DNA of 64,000 bases from Zoogloea sp. Lineage in GTDB: Bacteria > Pseudomonadota > Gammaproteobacteria > Burkholderiales > Rhodocyclaceae. Shown here one piece after another: positions 32,100 to 40,482 of the stretch (the first letter of the stretch is position 1; every line of letters begins with the position of its first letter). The notes below the pieces were generated by a model. The model ran no database searches, was not told where the DNA came from, and was given only the letters and a program-made list of their open reading frames with translations. Position numbers and translations under genes: made by a program. Location of the stretch: NCBI GenBank assembly GCA_009026175.1, contig WBTZ01000004.1, forward strand, positions 1-64,000, written 5' to 3'.

Positions 32100-32660
32100 T
32101 TACTTGACCCGGTTGCGGTATTCGTCGGTGCGGGTGTCGATTTCGATCTTGTCACCGATTTCGACGAAGGCAGGCACCGACAGCTCGTAGCCACTGGGCG
32201 CGATGCGGGCAGGCTTCAGCACCTTGCCGGAGGTGTCGCCCTTGACGGCGGGCTCGGTGTATTCCACTTCGCGCACGACGGTGGTGGGCAGTTCCACGGA
32301 GATGGCCTTGCCGTTGTAGAACACCACTTCACAGGGCATGCCGTCCACCAGGTACTTCAGTGCATCGGTCATGTTCTCGGCTTCCACCTCGTACTGTTCG
32401 TAGTCGGCGTCCATGAACACGTACATCGGATCGGCAAAGTAGGAGAAGGTCACTTCCTTGCGGTCGAGCACCACAATTTCGAACTTGTCGTCAGCCTTGT
32501 ACACCGACTCGGACGGCGCGCCGGTGAGCAGGTTCTTGAGCTTCATCTTGACGACAGCGGCGTTGCGGCCGGACTTGTTGTACTCGGCCTTCTGGACCAC
32601 GAGGGCGTCGCTGCCCACCATGATCACGTTGCCGGAGCGGAGTTCCATTGCGGTTTTCAT
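32100..32660 (-). CDS. efp: Translation elongation factor P (Arg32 type)
   Basis: Elongation factor P, which relieves ribosome stalling at polyproline stretches. The protein is 186 residues from [12 protein letters not shown]. The modified loop reads [12 protein letters not shown] with arginine at position 32 instead of the lysine used by the EpmAB system. This is the form rhamnosylated by EarP, whose gene is directly upstream. The ATG at 32660 has an AGGAA site; an in-frame codon at 32693 would add a non-family extension. Confidence 0.96.
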   Translation of the reverse strand: MKTAMELRSGNVIMVGSDALVVQKAEYNKSGRNAAVVKMKLKNLLTGAPSESVYKADDKFEIVVLDRKEVTFSYFADPMYVFMDADYEQYEVEAENMTDALKYLVDGMPCEVVFYNGKAISVELPTTVVREVEYTEPAVKGDTSGKVLKPARIAPSGYELSVPAFVEIGDKIEIDTRTDEYRNRVK

Positions 32661-32717
32661 GCTGATTCCTGCTTGCTGAAGATTGCGCGGCACGTGCCAC
32701 GGTAAATAGGTAACTTA

Positions 32718-33872
32718 TTATTCTATCTCAACTTTACAGAAACGCACCAGATTCGCAGCAAGCTCCCCTGATTCCCGCAAGCGGGCCGACCAGGCCGATC
32801 CATGGGCGCCAAGCAGCGGCAGGCGGCTCTCGAAGGAAGGCCATGCGGCCGCCACGCCTTCCCCCCTGTTCCAGGCCAGCCAGAACTCCTGGAGGGCGAG
32901 CGCCGCCGCCGGTTCGACACCGTCCAGGTAGCGGGTCATGAAAGCCTGCAGCTTGGCCAGATGAGCGTCCTCCTCCTGGGCATAGATGTGCCACACGAAA
33001 GGCACCCCGGCCCACTGGGCCCGCACGAAGGAATCTTCTCCGCGCACGAAGTTCAGGTCGCAGGCCCACAGCAGCTCGTCGTAGCGGGCCTGCTCGACAA
33101 AGGGCAGAACACAGACCGTGAGCGCCTCGTGCAGGATCTTGTCACCCGCGCGCAGGCCGCTCAGCCCGAGGTGGGCCGCCAGGCCCGGCAGAACCCGCCC
33201 TTCCGGCACCAGGCAACAGACCGGCGCCGGGGATTTGCTCCACATCTCGAGCAGCTCGGGCAGGGCCGGATTCTCGTAGGTGAACAGGGACACCATGCGC
33301 TCGCCGGGCTGTTCCGGGGGCAGCTCCAGGGCCTGTCTGAAAGCCTCCCTGGAAAACGCCTGACGCCGGGTGTCGTAGTCAGCCTCCCGCAGCAAGCCAC
33401 CGGTCCGGGCGTCCAGCCCTGGAAAGAAGAAATGCTGGACCAGCGGCAGGCGGGGATGCGGGGACGGCAGACGATGACAGCCGGCGACCCAGTCTTCGGC
33501 GCTCAGGTACTCCAGGTTGATCCATGCGGGGCGCGGCGAGCGCAGGGCCATCGCCTCCAGGAAGGGTTCCGGCAGCGACGCGGCAAAGGCGGCGATGACC
33601 ACGGCCCCCGGTGCCGCATCGGGCAGCGGACTGACCCACGCCCGGATATCCACACCACCGACGACCTGCCTGACCAGAGCAGGGTCGAGGGAAGGGATCA
33701 GGCGACGGGCACTCGCCAGGTCATCGATCCACAGGCGGACGGTGATCCCGTGCTCGGTGACGAGCTCGCGGGCCAGGCGCCAGCACACCCCGACATCGCC
33801 GTAGTTATCCACCACCGGGCAAAAGATGTCCCAGTGGTCCTCAGGAGCGTGGGGAAGAGCGGAAGGATCCAA
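32718..33872 (-). CDS. earP: EF-P arginine rhamnosyltransferase EarP
   Basis: GT-B glycosyltransferase (formerly DUF2331) that adds rhamnose from dTDP-rhamnose to Arg32 of EF-P. Conserved parts are WDIFCPVVDNYGDVGVCWRLAREL at the start (residues about 14-37), the catalytic-loop region VQHFFFPGLDARTGGLLRE, MVSLFTYENPALPELL, and the nucleotide-sugar site LNFVRGEDSFVRAQWAGVPFVW. No ATG is near the domain start. The TTG at 33872 is the nearest candidate; GTG 33923 and TTG 33971 are further upstream. It lies 57 bp before efp, on the same strand. Confidence 0.9.
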   Translation of the reverse strand: MDPSALPHAPEDHWDIFCPVVDNYGDVGVCWRLARELVTEHGITVRLWIDDLASARRLIPSLDPALVRQVVGGVDIRAWVSPLPDAAPGAVVIAAFAASLPEPFLEAMALRSPRPAWINLEYLSAEDWVAGCHRLPSPHPRLPLVQHFFFPGLDARTGGLLREADYDTRRQAFSREAFRQALELPPEQPGERMVSLFTYENPALPELLEMWSKSPAPVCCLVPEGRVLPGLAAHLGLSGLRAGDKILHEALTVCVLPFVEQARYDELLWACDLNFVRGEDSFVRAQWAGVPFVWHIYAQEEDAHLAKLQAFMTRYLDGVEPAAALALQEFWLAWNRGEGVAAAWPSFESRLPLLGAHGSAWSARLRESGELAANLVRFCKVEIE

Positions 33873-34037
33873 ATCTGGGGACAAACCTTGGGAAAGACAC
33901 CAGTGAAATTGTGCACAAAGCACCCGACCAGCGCGAGGCGAAATTTCCTCAACAATCGGCCCACACGACAACAGGGGCTTCGCCTACAGGCTTATCAACT
34001 TAACAACATACTGAAAAGTTTGATCTTTTTTCAGTTT

Positions 34038-34095
34038 TCCACAGAAACAGGCCGAGCATTACTGTTAACAGTACTTATATATATATAAAAACTGT
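34038..34095 (+). repeat. Duplicated element, copy A
   Basis: A 22-bp block (34038-34059, ending ACAGAAACAGGCCGAGCAT) is identical to 34434-34455. Both copies continue with GTTAAC and GTACTTATAT and an AT-rich tail. Each copy starts inside a DnaA-box-like sequence. Confidence 0.85.
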
Positions 34096-34433
34096 AAACA
34101 ACTTCTCTCTGACCGTTCCGGCTCAGGAAAGAAGCTTTCAGTACAAAAACCGGTTCACTGGACTCCAGGACAGAACACCAGGAATCCTGGTTCATCCCCA
34201 TTTCCATCCATGGACGCCTCTTCGGAGGACGCAGGTGAAAACGCCTCATCCAGCGTTTTCCACACCTGACATGTGCACAACCTCCGGGTTAACACAGGCA
34301 GGAAATGTGGACAACAGGGAAGAAGCGCACCAGGCGGTAAACCGTCCCCAAACTGTCCAGATCCTGTACCCCCTTCTTTCCAGAGCTTTTCAAATAGATC
34401 AAGTAAATGATTATTAAAGGGTTAACGCGGTTA

Positions 34434-34485
34434 TCCACAGAAACAGGCCGAGCATAGTTAACGTGTACTTATATGTATACAAAAC
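34434..34485 (+). repeat. Duplicated element, copy B
   Basis: Direct repeat of the 34038 element, 396 bp away. It begins inside the perfect DnaA box TTATCCACA and is followed by GTTAAC (34457-34462) and GTACTTATAT (34465-34474). Confidence 0.85.
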
Positions 34486-34608
34486 CTTATAAGAACAACC
34501 TGTCTTCAGCAGGGCCAGCCCTGCAGGAAGGCATAGGGGTTGATCCCAAGCGCAGGAAAACCACGGGTCACCGATAATTCCCGACCGATCAGTCCGCAAA
34601 ATGCCGCC

Positions 34609-35514
34609 ATGCCCTTGTCGCGATTGCCTCGCAGCCTGACCCACCCTTACCTGCTGCTGACCCTCACCGTGCTGTTCTGGTCTGGCAACATGGTGGTGGG
34701 ACGGGGACTGAGGGATGCCGTGCCGCCCATGAGCCTGGCCCTGGCTCGCTGGGTGCTGGCCCTGCTGCTGACCCTTCCCTTCGCCTGGCCTCACCTGCAC
34801 ACCCTGCGCGGCCTGCCGCGGGGGAAATGGGGAGTGCTGCTGGTGCTTGGCGTGCTGGGCATCGGTGCCTACAACACCCTGGCCTACCTCGCCCTGGTGC
34901 ACACCACCGCGACCAACGCGGCCCTGCTGAATTCCTTCATCCCGATCGCCATCATCGCGATCACCTGGTTCATGGGCCACAGGGCCACCCTGCTGGAGTC
35001 GATCGGGGTTGCCGTTTCCTTCGCGGGCGTCATGACCATCGTCGGGCGGGGAGACCCGGCCGTACTGGCCGGTCTGAGCCTGAACGTGGGCGACCTGTGG
35101 ATGCTCGGCGCGGTGCTGTCCTGGGCGCTGTACACCATCGGCCTGCGCTGGCGGCCGGCTGGCCTGCACCCGATGGCGCTGTTGGCGGTGCTGACGATGA
35201 TCGGCCTGGTGGTGCTGGTGCCGCTGGCGTGGTGGGAGCTCTCCCACGGTGCGCAGCTGCATCTGAGCCCCGTGTCCCTGGCCGGGGTGGCCTACACCGG
35301 GGTCTTTCCAGCCTTCCTCGGCTACGTGTTCTACAACCGGGCGGTGGGCGAAGTGGGGGCTTCGCGGGGCGGGCTGTTCATCCACCTGATGCCGGCCTTC
35401 AGCACCATCCTGGCCACCGTCTTCCTCGGCGAGATCCCCCAGATCTATCATTTTTTGGGCATCGCCCTGATTCTGAGCGGAATCTGGCTGACGACGGGTT
35501 TCAAGAAAGGCTAG
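34609..35514 (+). CDS. EamA/DMT-superfamily transporter
   Basis: Inner-membrane exporter of the drug/metabolite transporter superfamily with ten predicted membrane helices in two EamA repeats. Markers are LLTLTVLFWSGNMVVGRGLRD in the first helix, YNTLAYLALVHTTATNAALLNSFIPI, and in the second repeat GVFPAFLGYVFYNRAVGEVGASRGGLF. The ATG at 34609 directly precedes the first repeat. The substrate is unknown; amino acids or metabolites are typical. Confidence 0.88.
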   Translation: MPLSRLPRSLTHPYLLLTLTVLFWSGNMVVGRGLRDAVPPMSLALARWVLALLLTLPFAWPHLHTLRGLPRGKWGVLLVLGVLGIGAYNTLAYLALVHTTATNAALLNSFIPIAIIAITWFMGHRATLLESIGVAVSFAGVMTIVGRGDPAVLAGLSLNVGDLWMLGAVLSWALYTIGLRWRPAGLHPMALLAVLTMIGLVVLVPLAWWELSHGAQLHLSPVSLAGVAYTGVFPAFLGYVFYNRAVGEVGASRGGLFIHLMPAFSTILATVFLGEIPQIYHFLGIALILSGIWLTTGFKKG

Positions 35515-35542
35515 ACTCCCATCCCTAATCCGGGAGCACCCT

Positions 35543-36016
35543 TTGCGTTTTGAACACCTTATCGAGATCAACGACCCCCTCAATCCGTTGATCGAAAGCC
35601 TGAGCCTGGAGCAGGTCTGGACCGGCCTGATGTACCGGGTCGAGGACCCCACCGCTTTCCTGCCGGGACTCGACCGCTGTGAGATCCTGTTCCGTGAAGG
35701 GCAGCAGCTCGAGCGCCTGTTGCACTTTGGCCAGGCCCGCATCCGTGACAGTGTCACCTTCGAGCCGGGAGAGTGGGTACGCTTCGAATCGGCGGCCACT
35801 GCCGAGCATGCGGGGGGCAGCCTGACCATCCGCATTGAACAGCCTGACGAACTGCGGCTGTTCCTGCGCTTCACCTACGAAACCACGCTGCCGGATGGCC
35901 TGAGCGCTGACGAAGGCGTGAAGGTGTCCGAGTTCGTCAAGTCGGCCTACCGGGAATCCGACCTGGATACTGTCCGGGTCATCCGCCTGATCGCTACCGG
36001 CGGTCTTCCCCAGTGA
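35543..36016 (+). CDS. DUF1857 / SRPBCC-fold protein
   Basis: Protein of 157 residues with the SRPBCC (Bet v 1-like) fold of the DUF1857 group; function unknown, probably binding a hydrophobic ligand. It starts [26 protein letters not shown] and contains [15 protein letters not shown]. Translation starts at a TTG preceded by GGGAG seven bases upstream. It follows the EamA gene by 28 bp and is probably cotranscribed. Confidence 0.82.
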   Translation: MRFEHLIEINDPLNPLIESLSLEQVWTGLMYRVEDPTAFLPGLDRCEILFREGQQLERLLHFGQARIRDSVTFEPGEWVRFESAATAEHAGGSLTIRIEQPDELRLFLRFTYETTLPDGLSADEGVKVSEFVKSAYRESDLDTVRVIRLIATGGLPQ

Positions 36017-36070
36017 AGGCCAGCCCCCTGTTTTCGTCCTGACACCACCACAAGACCAGGAGACTCATCC

Positions 36071-37204
36071 ATGAAGGTCGCCAATCCCGGGATCACTTCC
36101 TTCCAGCCGCCTGTCCGCACCCTGATGGGCCCCGGCCCCTCCGATGTGCCGCCGCGGGTGCTGGCCGCCCTCGCCCGCCCCACCGTCGGCCACCTGGACC
36201 CGGCATTCGTGGGCATGATGGACGAGCTGAAGGGCCTGCTGCGCTACGCCTTCCAGACCGACAACGAGCTGACTTTCCCGGTCTCGGCGCCCGGTTCGGT
36301 GGGCATGGAAACCTGTTTCGTAAACCTGGTGATGCCGGGCGACAAGGTGATCGTCTGCATCAACGGGGTGTTTGGCCAGCGTATGGCCGAGAACGTCCGC
36401 CGGGTGGGCGGCGTGCCGGTGATCGTCGAGGATCCGTGGGGCGAGCCGGTGGACCCGGCCAAGGTCGAAGAGGCCTTTGCCGCCAATCCGGACACCGCGA
36501 TCTTCGCCTTCGTGCACGCCGAGACCTCCACGGGGGCGCTTTCCGATGCGGCCACCCTGGCGGCCATTGCCCGCCGCCATGGGGCGCTCACGATCATGGA
36601 CTGCGTCACCTCGCTGGGTGGTGTGCCGGTGCTGCTGGACGAATGGGGTATCGATGCAGCCTACTCGGGCAGCCAGAAATGCCTGTCCTGCACCCCGGGC
36701 CTGTCGCCGGTGAGCTTCTCGCCCGCCGCGGTGGAGCGCATCCGCAACCGCAAGACGCCCTGCCCCAGCTGGTTCCAGGACTTGAGCCTGGTGCTGGGCT
36801 ACTGGAGCGGTGCCAAGCGCACCTACCACCACACGGCGCCGGTCAATCCGCTCTACGGGCTGCACGAATCCCTGGTGATGCTGGCCGAAGAAGGCCTCGA
36901 GAACGCCTGGCAGCGCCACCGCGACAACCACCTGCGCCTGCGCGCCGGTCTGGAAGCCCTGGGCCTGCGCTTCGTGGTGCGGGAGGACGCCCGCCTGCCC
37001 CAGCTCAACACCGTGTGGGTGCCGGAAGGCGTGGATGAGGCGGTGGCGCGTACCCGCCTGCTCCAGGAGTTCGGCCTCGAGATCGGCGCCGGCCTGGGAG
37101 CGCTGGCCGGTCGGGTCTGGCGTATCGGCTTGATGGGGCATTCCAGCCGGGCCGCCAACATTGCCCTGTGTCTGAGTGCGCTGGAAACAGTGATCAAGGG
37201 CTGA
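36071..37204 (+). CDS. Class V aminotransferase (alanine/serine-glyoxylate aminotransferase family)
   Basis: PLP-dependent aminotransferase of fold type I, subgroup [28 protein letters not shown] is the family N-terminal region (residues 18-44). The Schiff-base lysine is in [19 protein letters not shown], and [17 protein letters not shown] carries the cofactor region. 377 residues is normal. It likely transfers amino groups from alanine or serine to glyoxylate; the exact donor is not decidable from sequence. Confidence 0.9.
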   Translation: MKVANPGITSFQPPVRTLMGPGPSDVPPRVLAALARPTVGHLDPAFVGMMDELKGLLRYAFQTDNELTFPVSAPGSVGMETCFVNLVMPGDKVIVCINGVFGQRMAENVRRVGGVPVIVEDPWGEPVDPAKVEEAFAANPDTAIFAFVHAETSTGALSDAATLAAIARRHGALTIMDCVTSLGGVPVLLDEWGIDAAYSGSQKCLSCTPGLSPVSFSPAAVERIRNRKTPCPSWFQDLSLVLGYWSGAKRTYHHTAPVNPLYGLHESLVMLAEEGLENAWQRHRDNHLRLRAGLEALGLRFVVREDARLPQLNTVWVPEGVDEAVARTRLLQEFGLEIGAGLGALAGRVWRIGLMGHSSRAANIALCLSALETVIKG

Positions 37205-37241
37205 TTCGTTCCGTTTCCCGGGGCAGGCGAGCCCCGGGTTT

Positions 37242-39560
37242 TCAACGCACGCTCAGGCTGATCCGGTCGTAGCGGCCCTGGTCGTCCAGGACCGTGATGT
37301 CGTAGCGGCCAGGCTCATCCATCCGTTTCTCGAATCCTGCGGCGGCCGGCTTGCGACCGGCTGGCTGGCCGTTGACCAGCCAGATCACATCGCCGTCCGC
37401 CGTTCCGCGCACTTCCAGGTGCAGCAGCGGTGGCGCGGCGCCGGCCCGGCGCAGCACATCACCGTTGCTGGCACCGACGATGCGCAGGCCGCTTTCGGGC
37501 CGGGCCAGGTCGGCGCAGGCCTTCAGCCACGGCGGCGGCAGGACCCGCTGACGCAGCTCGCTGCCCAGCCAGGGTTCCAGAATGGCGGGCCAGCGGGCCA
37601 TCTCCCGGCTCTCCAGGGGCCCCCGGAAGCACTCGGGCAAGGCACGTTGCCCGGATTGCGGATCCACCAGGATGCGATAGCGCGCCTCGCCGCCGCGCAG
37701 GCGATCGGGGAAGGTGGGCGGGCTTGCTCCGTCCAGGGTCCAGGCCAGGCGGCGTTGCTGGCAAGTGGGGTCGTCCCCGTCCGGGGCGGCAGTCCCGAGC
37801 GGCCAGCAGATGCGTTGCTGGCGCACGCCGGGCGGTGCTTCCCGTCGGGTGGGGGGGCTGCCATCCAGGGCGTTGAACAGATCCACCAGCAGTGGGGCGG
37901 CGATGTTAGCGCCGAAGAAGCCCGGATTGGGGGTGCCATCGGGGCGCCCGACCCACACGCCGATGGTCAGCCGGTCCGAGACCCCGATCGACCAGGCGTC
38001 GCGGAAACCGAAGCTGGTGCCGGTCTTCCAGGCGATGCCGCGCCGGATGCCGGCGCCGCTTTCGACCGCCCGGCCGGTGGGGCCGCCCGATTCCAGCAGA
38101 TCGCGGATGATGAAGGCCGCCCCCGCCGACAGCATGCGTTGCTCCTCCACAGGCGCGTCCGGCGTGTAGCGCGGCTTGCCGGCAATGCCGCCGCGGGCGA
38201 AGGCGCTGTAGGCACCGACCAGCTGTTCCAGGCTGGTACCGGCACCGCCCAGAATGACCGCCAGATTCGGCGCGCCCCCCTTCGGAAAGTCCAGTTTCAG
38301 CCCGCCCCGCCGCAGCAGGGACACGAAGCGCACCGGGTCGAGGCGCTCCAGCACCTCGACGGCCGGCACGTTGAGCGACTTGGTGAGGGCTTCGGAGACG
38401 CTGACCGGGCCGTGGAAGGATTGCTGGAAGTTGCCCGGCTGGTAACCGCCGAAGGACTGGGGCACGTCGGCCAGCAGGGATTCGGAGTGGATCAGGCCTT
38501 CATCCAGGGCCAGGCCGTAGAGGAAGGGCTTGAGGGTGGAGCCGGGGGAACGGGAAGCCCTCACCATGTCCACGTGGCTGAAGCGCTGCTTGTCGCCGAA
38601 ATCGGCCGAACCCGCATAGGCTCGGACTTCCAGCCTGGCGTTGTCCACCACCAGGGCGGCCATGGAAACCCGCGTCGGCAGCGCGGCGAGGCGGTCTGCC
38701 AGGAGGAGTTCGACGGTCTGCTGGGCCTGGGCGTCGATGAAGGTGTCGATGCGTGTCCGTCCCGCGGCGCTGGCCCGCAGCCTCTCGGCCAGCAAGGGCG
38801 CCAGCAGGGGGTCGCGCAGGGTCTGGGCGTAGGCGGGTTCCTGCAGGGCATCGGCGATCGCAGCGTCCGGCCAGCGCCCCCGCAGGCGTTGCAGAACCTT
38901 GTCGCGGGCCTGGCGGGCTGCGTCGGCGTGGCGGTCGGGGCGCAGTAGCGACGGCGCCTGGGGCAGCACGACCAGCAGGGCCGCTTCGGCATGGCTCAGG
39001 CGGCGCGCCGGCTTGCCCAGGTAGGCCCGGCTGGCTGCTTCGACGCCTTCCAGTACGCCGCCCATGGGGGCGTAGTTGAGGTAGAGGGTGAGGATCTCGT
39101 CCTTGGACAGGCGCGCCTCGAGCTGCAGGGCGCGCAGGATCTGGCGGAGTTTTCCCGGCAAGGTGCGCGGCACCGGCTCGAGGATGCGTGCCACCTGCAT
39201 GGTCAGGGTCGATCCGCCGGAGACGATGCGGCCATGGCGGATCCACTGCCCGGCGGCGCGCAGCAGGGCGGCCGGATTGACGCCGGGATGCCAGCGGAAG
39301 TAGCGATCCTCGTAGGCCAGCAAGGCTTCCCGGTACAGGGGCGAGACCTCTTCGAGGGCCACCGGATGGCGCCACACGTGATCCCGGTCGGGGAAGGCCC
39401 GCAGGGGGGTACCGTCCTGTGCCACGACCAGCAGGGCCTGCGGTGAATCGCGTCCTGGCAGCGGCGGCGGCAGCACCTGGTCGACCACCAGCAGGCCCAG
39501 CAGCAGGGCCGCCAGCGTGTGGCGCAGGGGGGGGAAGGCGGGGAGCCAGCGGGAGGGCAT
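37242..39560 (-). CDS. pbpC: Penicillin-binding protein 1C
   Basis: Bifunctional class A peptidoglycan synthase. It has an N-terminal membrane anchor (LAALLLGLLVVDQVL) and a glycosyltransferase domain with EDRYFRWHPGVNPAALLRA, GGSTLTMQVARIL and KDEILTLYLNYAPMGG. The transpeptidase domain has the serine in SPGSTLKPFLYGLALD, a SLN motif (TKSLNVPAVEVL) and KTG in AWKTGTSFGFRDAWSIG. The C-terminal BiPBP_C domain ends the 772 residues. Last gene of an operon with an alpha-2-macroglobulin, the known partner of PBP1C. Confidence 0.94.
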   Translation of the reverse strand: MPSRWLPAFPPLRHTLAALLLGLLVVDQVLPPPLPGRDSPQALLVVAQDGTPLRAFPDRDHVWRHPVALEEVSPLYREALLAYEDRYFRWHPGVNPAALLRAAGQWIRHGRIVSGGSTLTMQVARILEPVPRTLPGKLRQILRALQLEARLSKDEILTLYLNYAPMGGVLEGVEAASRAYLGKPARRLSHAEAALLVVLPQAPSLLRPDRHADAARQARDKVLQRLRGRWPDAAIADALQEPAYAQTLRDPLLAPLLAERLRASAAGRTRIDTFIDAQAQQTVELLLADRLAALPTRVSMAALVVDNARLEVRAYAGSADFGDKQRFSHVDMVRASRSPGSTLKPFLYGLALDEGLIHSESLLADVPQSFGGYQPGNFQQSFHGPVSVSEALTKSLNVPAVEVLERLDPVRFVSLLRRGGLKLDFPKGGAPNLAVILGGAGTSLEQLVGAYSAFARGGIAGKPRYTPDAPVEEQRMLSAGAAFIIRDLLESGGPTGRAVESGAGIRRGIAWKTGTSFGFRDAWSIGVSDRLTIGVWVGRPDGTPNPGFFGANIAAPLLVDLFNALDGSPPTRREAPPGVRQQRICWPLGTAAPDGDDPTCQQRRLAWTLDGASPPTFPDRLRGGEARYRILVDPQSGQRALPECFRGPLESREMARWPAILEPWLGSELRQRVLPPPWLKACADLARPESGLRIVGASNGDVLRRAGAAPPLLHLEVRGTADGDVIWLVNGQPAGRKPAAAGFEKRMDEPGRYDITVLDDQGRYDRISLSVR

Positions 39561-39592
39561 GGTGCGTGGGCCTGAACGGGCTCTGGTGTGCT

Positions 39593-40468
39593 TCAGGGAG
39601 CCAGGCCGGGGTAGGTGAAGCCGAGGAAATGCACGGCGTTGACCGCGAAATGGGTCAGGATCGCGGCTTCGATGCGCCGGCTGCGGGCATGGACCAGGGC
39701 GTAACCCAGTCCCGCCAGCCCGGCGATGGTGGCATGAAGGACACCTCCGCCCAGGTGGGCAGCGGCGAAAAGCATGCTACTCAGGCCCACCGGCAGGGCC
39801 GGGCCGAGGCTGGCGAAGCGGCGGTGCAGGCCTTCCTGGATGAGGCCACGGAAGAAGGCCTCCTCGGCGACGCAGGTGAACAGCAGGTTGATGGCCAGGA
39901 AGCCGGGCGCGACGGCCGGCCATTTCGGATCCGGCACCACGCGCCCGCTCAGCCAGGCCGCGGCGAGGGTCAGCACCACGGTCAGGGCGGCCAGGGGCAG
40001 GCTGTCGCGCAGGCTTTGGCCGAGTTCATCGAAGCGCCTGCAGCGGGGGGCGAAGCAGGCCAGCAGGAGCAGGCCGGCAGCAGCCTTGTCGAAGCCGGCA
40101 CGCAGGGTGAAGGGGGAGGCACCCGGACTCAGGACCAGGCCGTCTGCCAGCAGCAGGGGCTGGAAGCCCGGGCAGAGGTGCAGGGCCAGCAGCAGGGCCA
40201 GGCTTCCTGCCAGCCAGGGGGCCGCGGCGGCGAGCCGGGGATGTCGGCCTGCCGCACAGGCCAGGCCCAGTGCGGCGAGGCTCGCCAGGGCGGCCGGATC
40301 GAGGGTGTCTCCAATCACGCCCAGGCCGCAGGCCGCCAGGAAGAGCAGGCCCCACCCCCGCCTTGCCCGGCCCTGGAGGGGCAAGGCTGCAGCGAGGATG
40401 GCCAGGCCCAGGCAAGCGAAGGCCGCTACGGGCAGGGAAAGGAAAGGCGCGGCCGGCAGGAATGCCAT
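39593..40468 (-). CDS. CPBP-family intramembrane metalloprotease
   Basis: Polytopic membrane protein with eight or more hydrophobic segments and the CPBP (CAAX protease/bacteriocin-processing) motifs: EEAFFRG near residue 208, with the metal-binding glutamates, FAAAHLGGG and ILTHFAVNAVHFLG. The substrate is unknown. It lies between the alpha-2-macroglobulin and pbpC genes with gaps of 14 and 32 bp, so it is cotranscribed with them. Confidence 0.85.
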   Translation of the reverse strand: MAFLPAAPFLSLPVAAFACLGLAILAAALPLQGRARRGWGLLFLAACGLGVIGDTLDPAALASLAALGLACAAGRHPRLAAAAPWLAGSLALLLALHLCPGFQPLLLADGLVLSPGASPFTLRAGFDKAAAGLLLLACFAPRCRRFDELGQSLRDSLPLAALTVVLTLAAAWLSGRVVPDPKWPAVAPGFLAINLLFTCVAEEAFFRGLIQEGLHRRFASLGPALPVGLSSMLFAAAHLGGGVLHATIAGLAGLGYALVHARSRRIEAAILTHFAVNAVHFLGFTYPGLAP

Positions 40469-40482
40469 CGTCGGTAAGCCGT

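Larger units (their letters stand above)
33873..34608. other. AT-rich gene-free region with DnaA-box cluster (candidate replication origin)
   Basis: No supportable gene lies in these 736 bp. They contain TTATCCACA at 34431-34439 (perfect DnaA box), TTTTCCACA at 34035-34043 and 34256-34264, and single-mismatch boxes TTGTGCACA at 33909-33917, and on the minus strand at 34272-34280 (TTGTGCACA) and 34306-34314 (TTGTCCACA). GATCTTTTTTCAG at 34023-34035 resembles the AT-rich 13-mers of enterobacterial oriC, and alternating AT (34075-34090) adds an easily melted stretch. dnaA is not in the window. Promoters of earP and the EamA gene must also lie here. Confidence 0.55.

Noticed and set aside
34235..34417. 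60-codon plus-strand open frame in the DnaA-box region
   Set aside because: No ribosome site, no domain, and it crosses the candidate origin sites.
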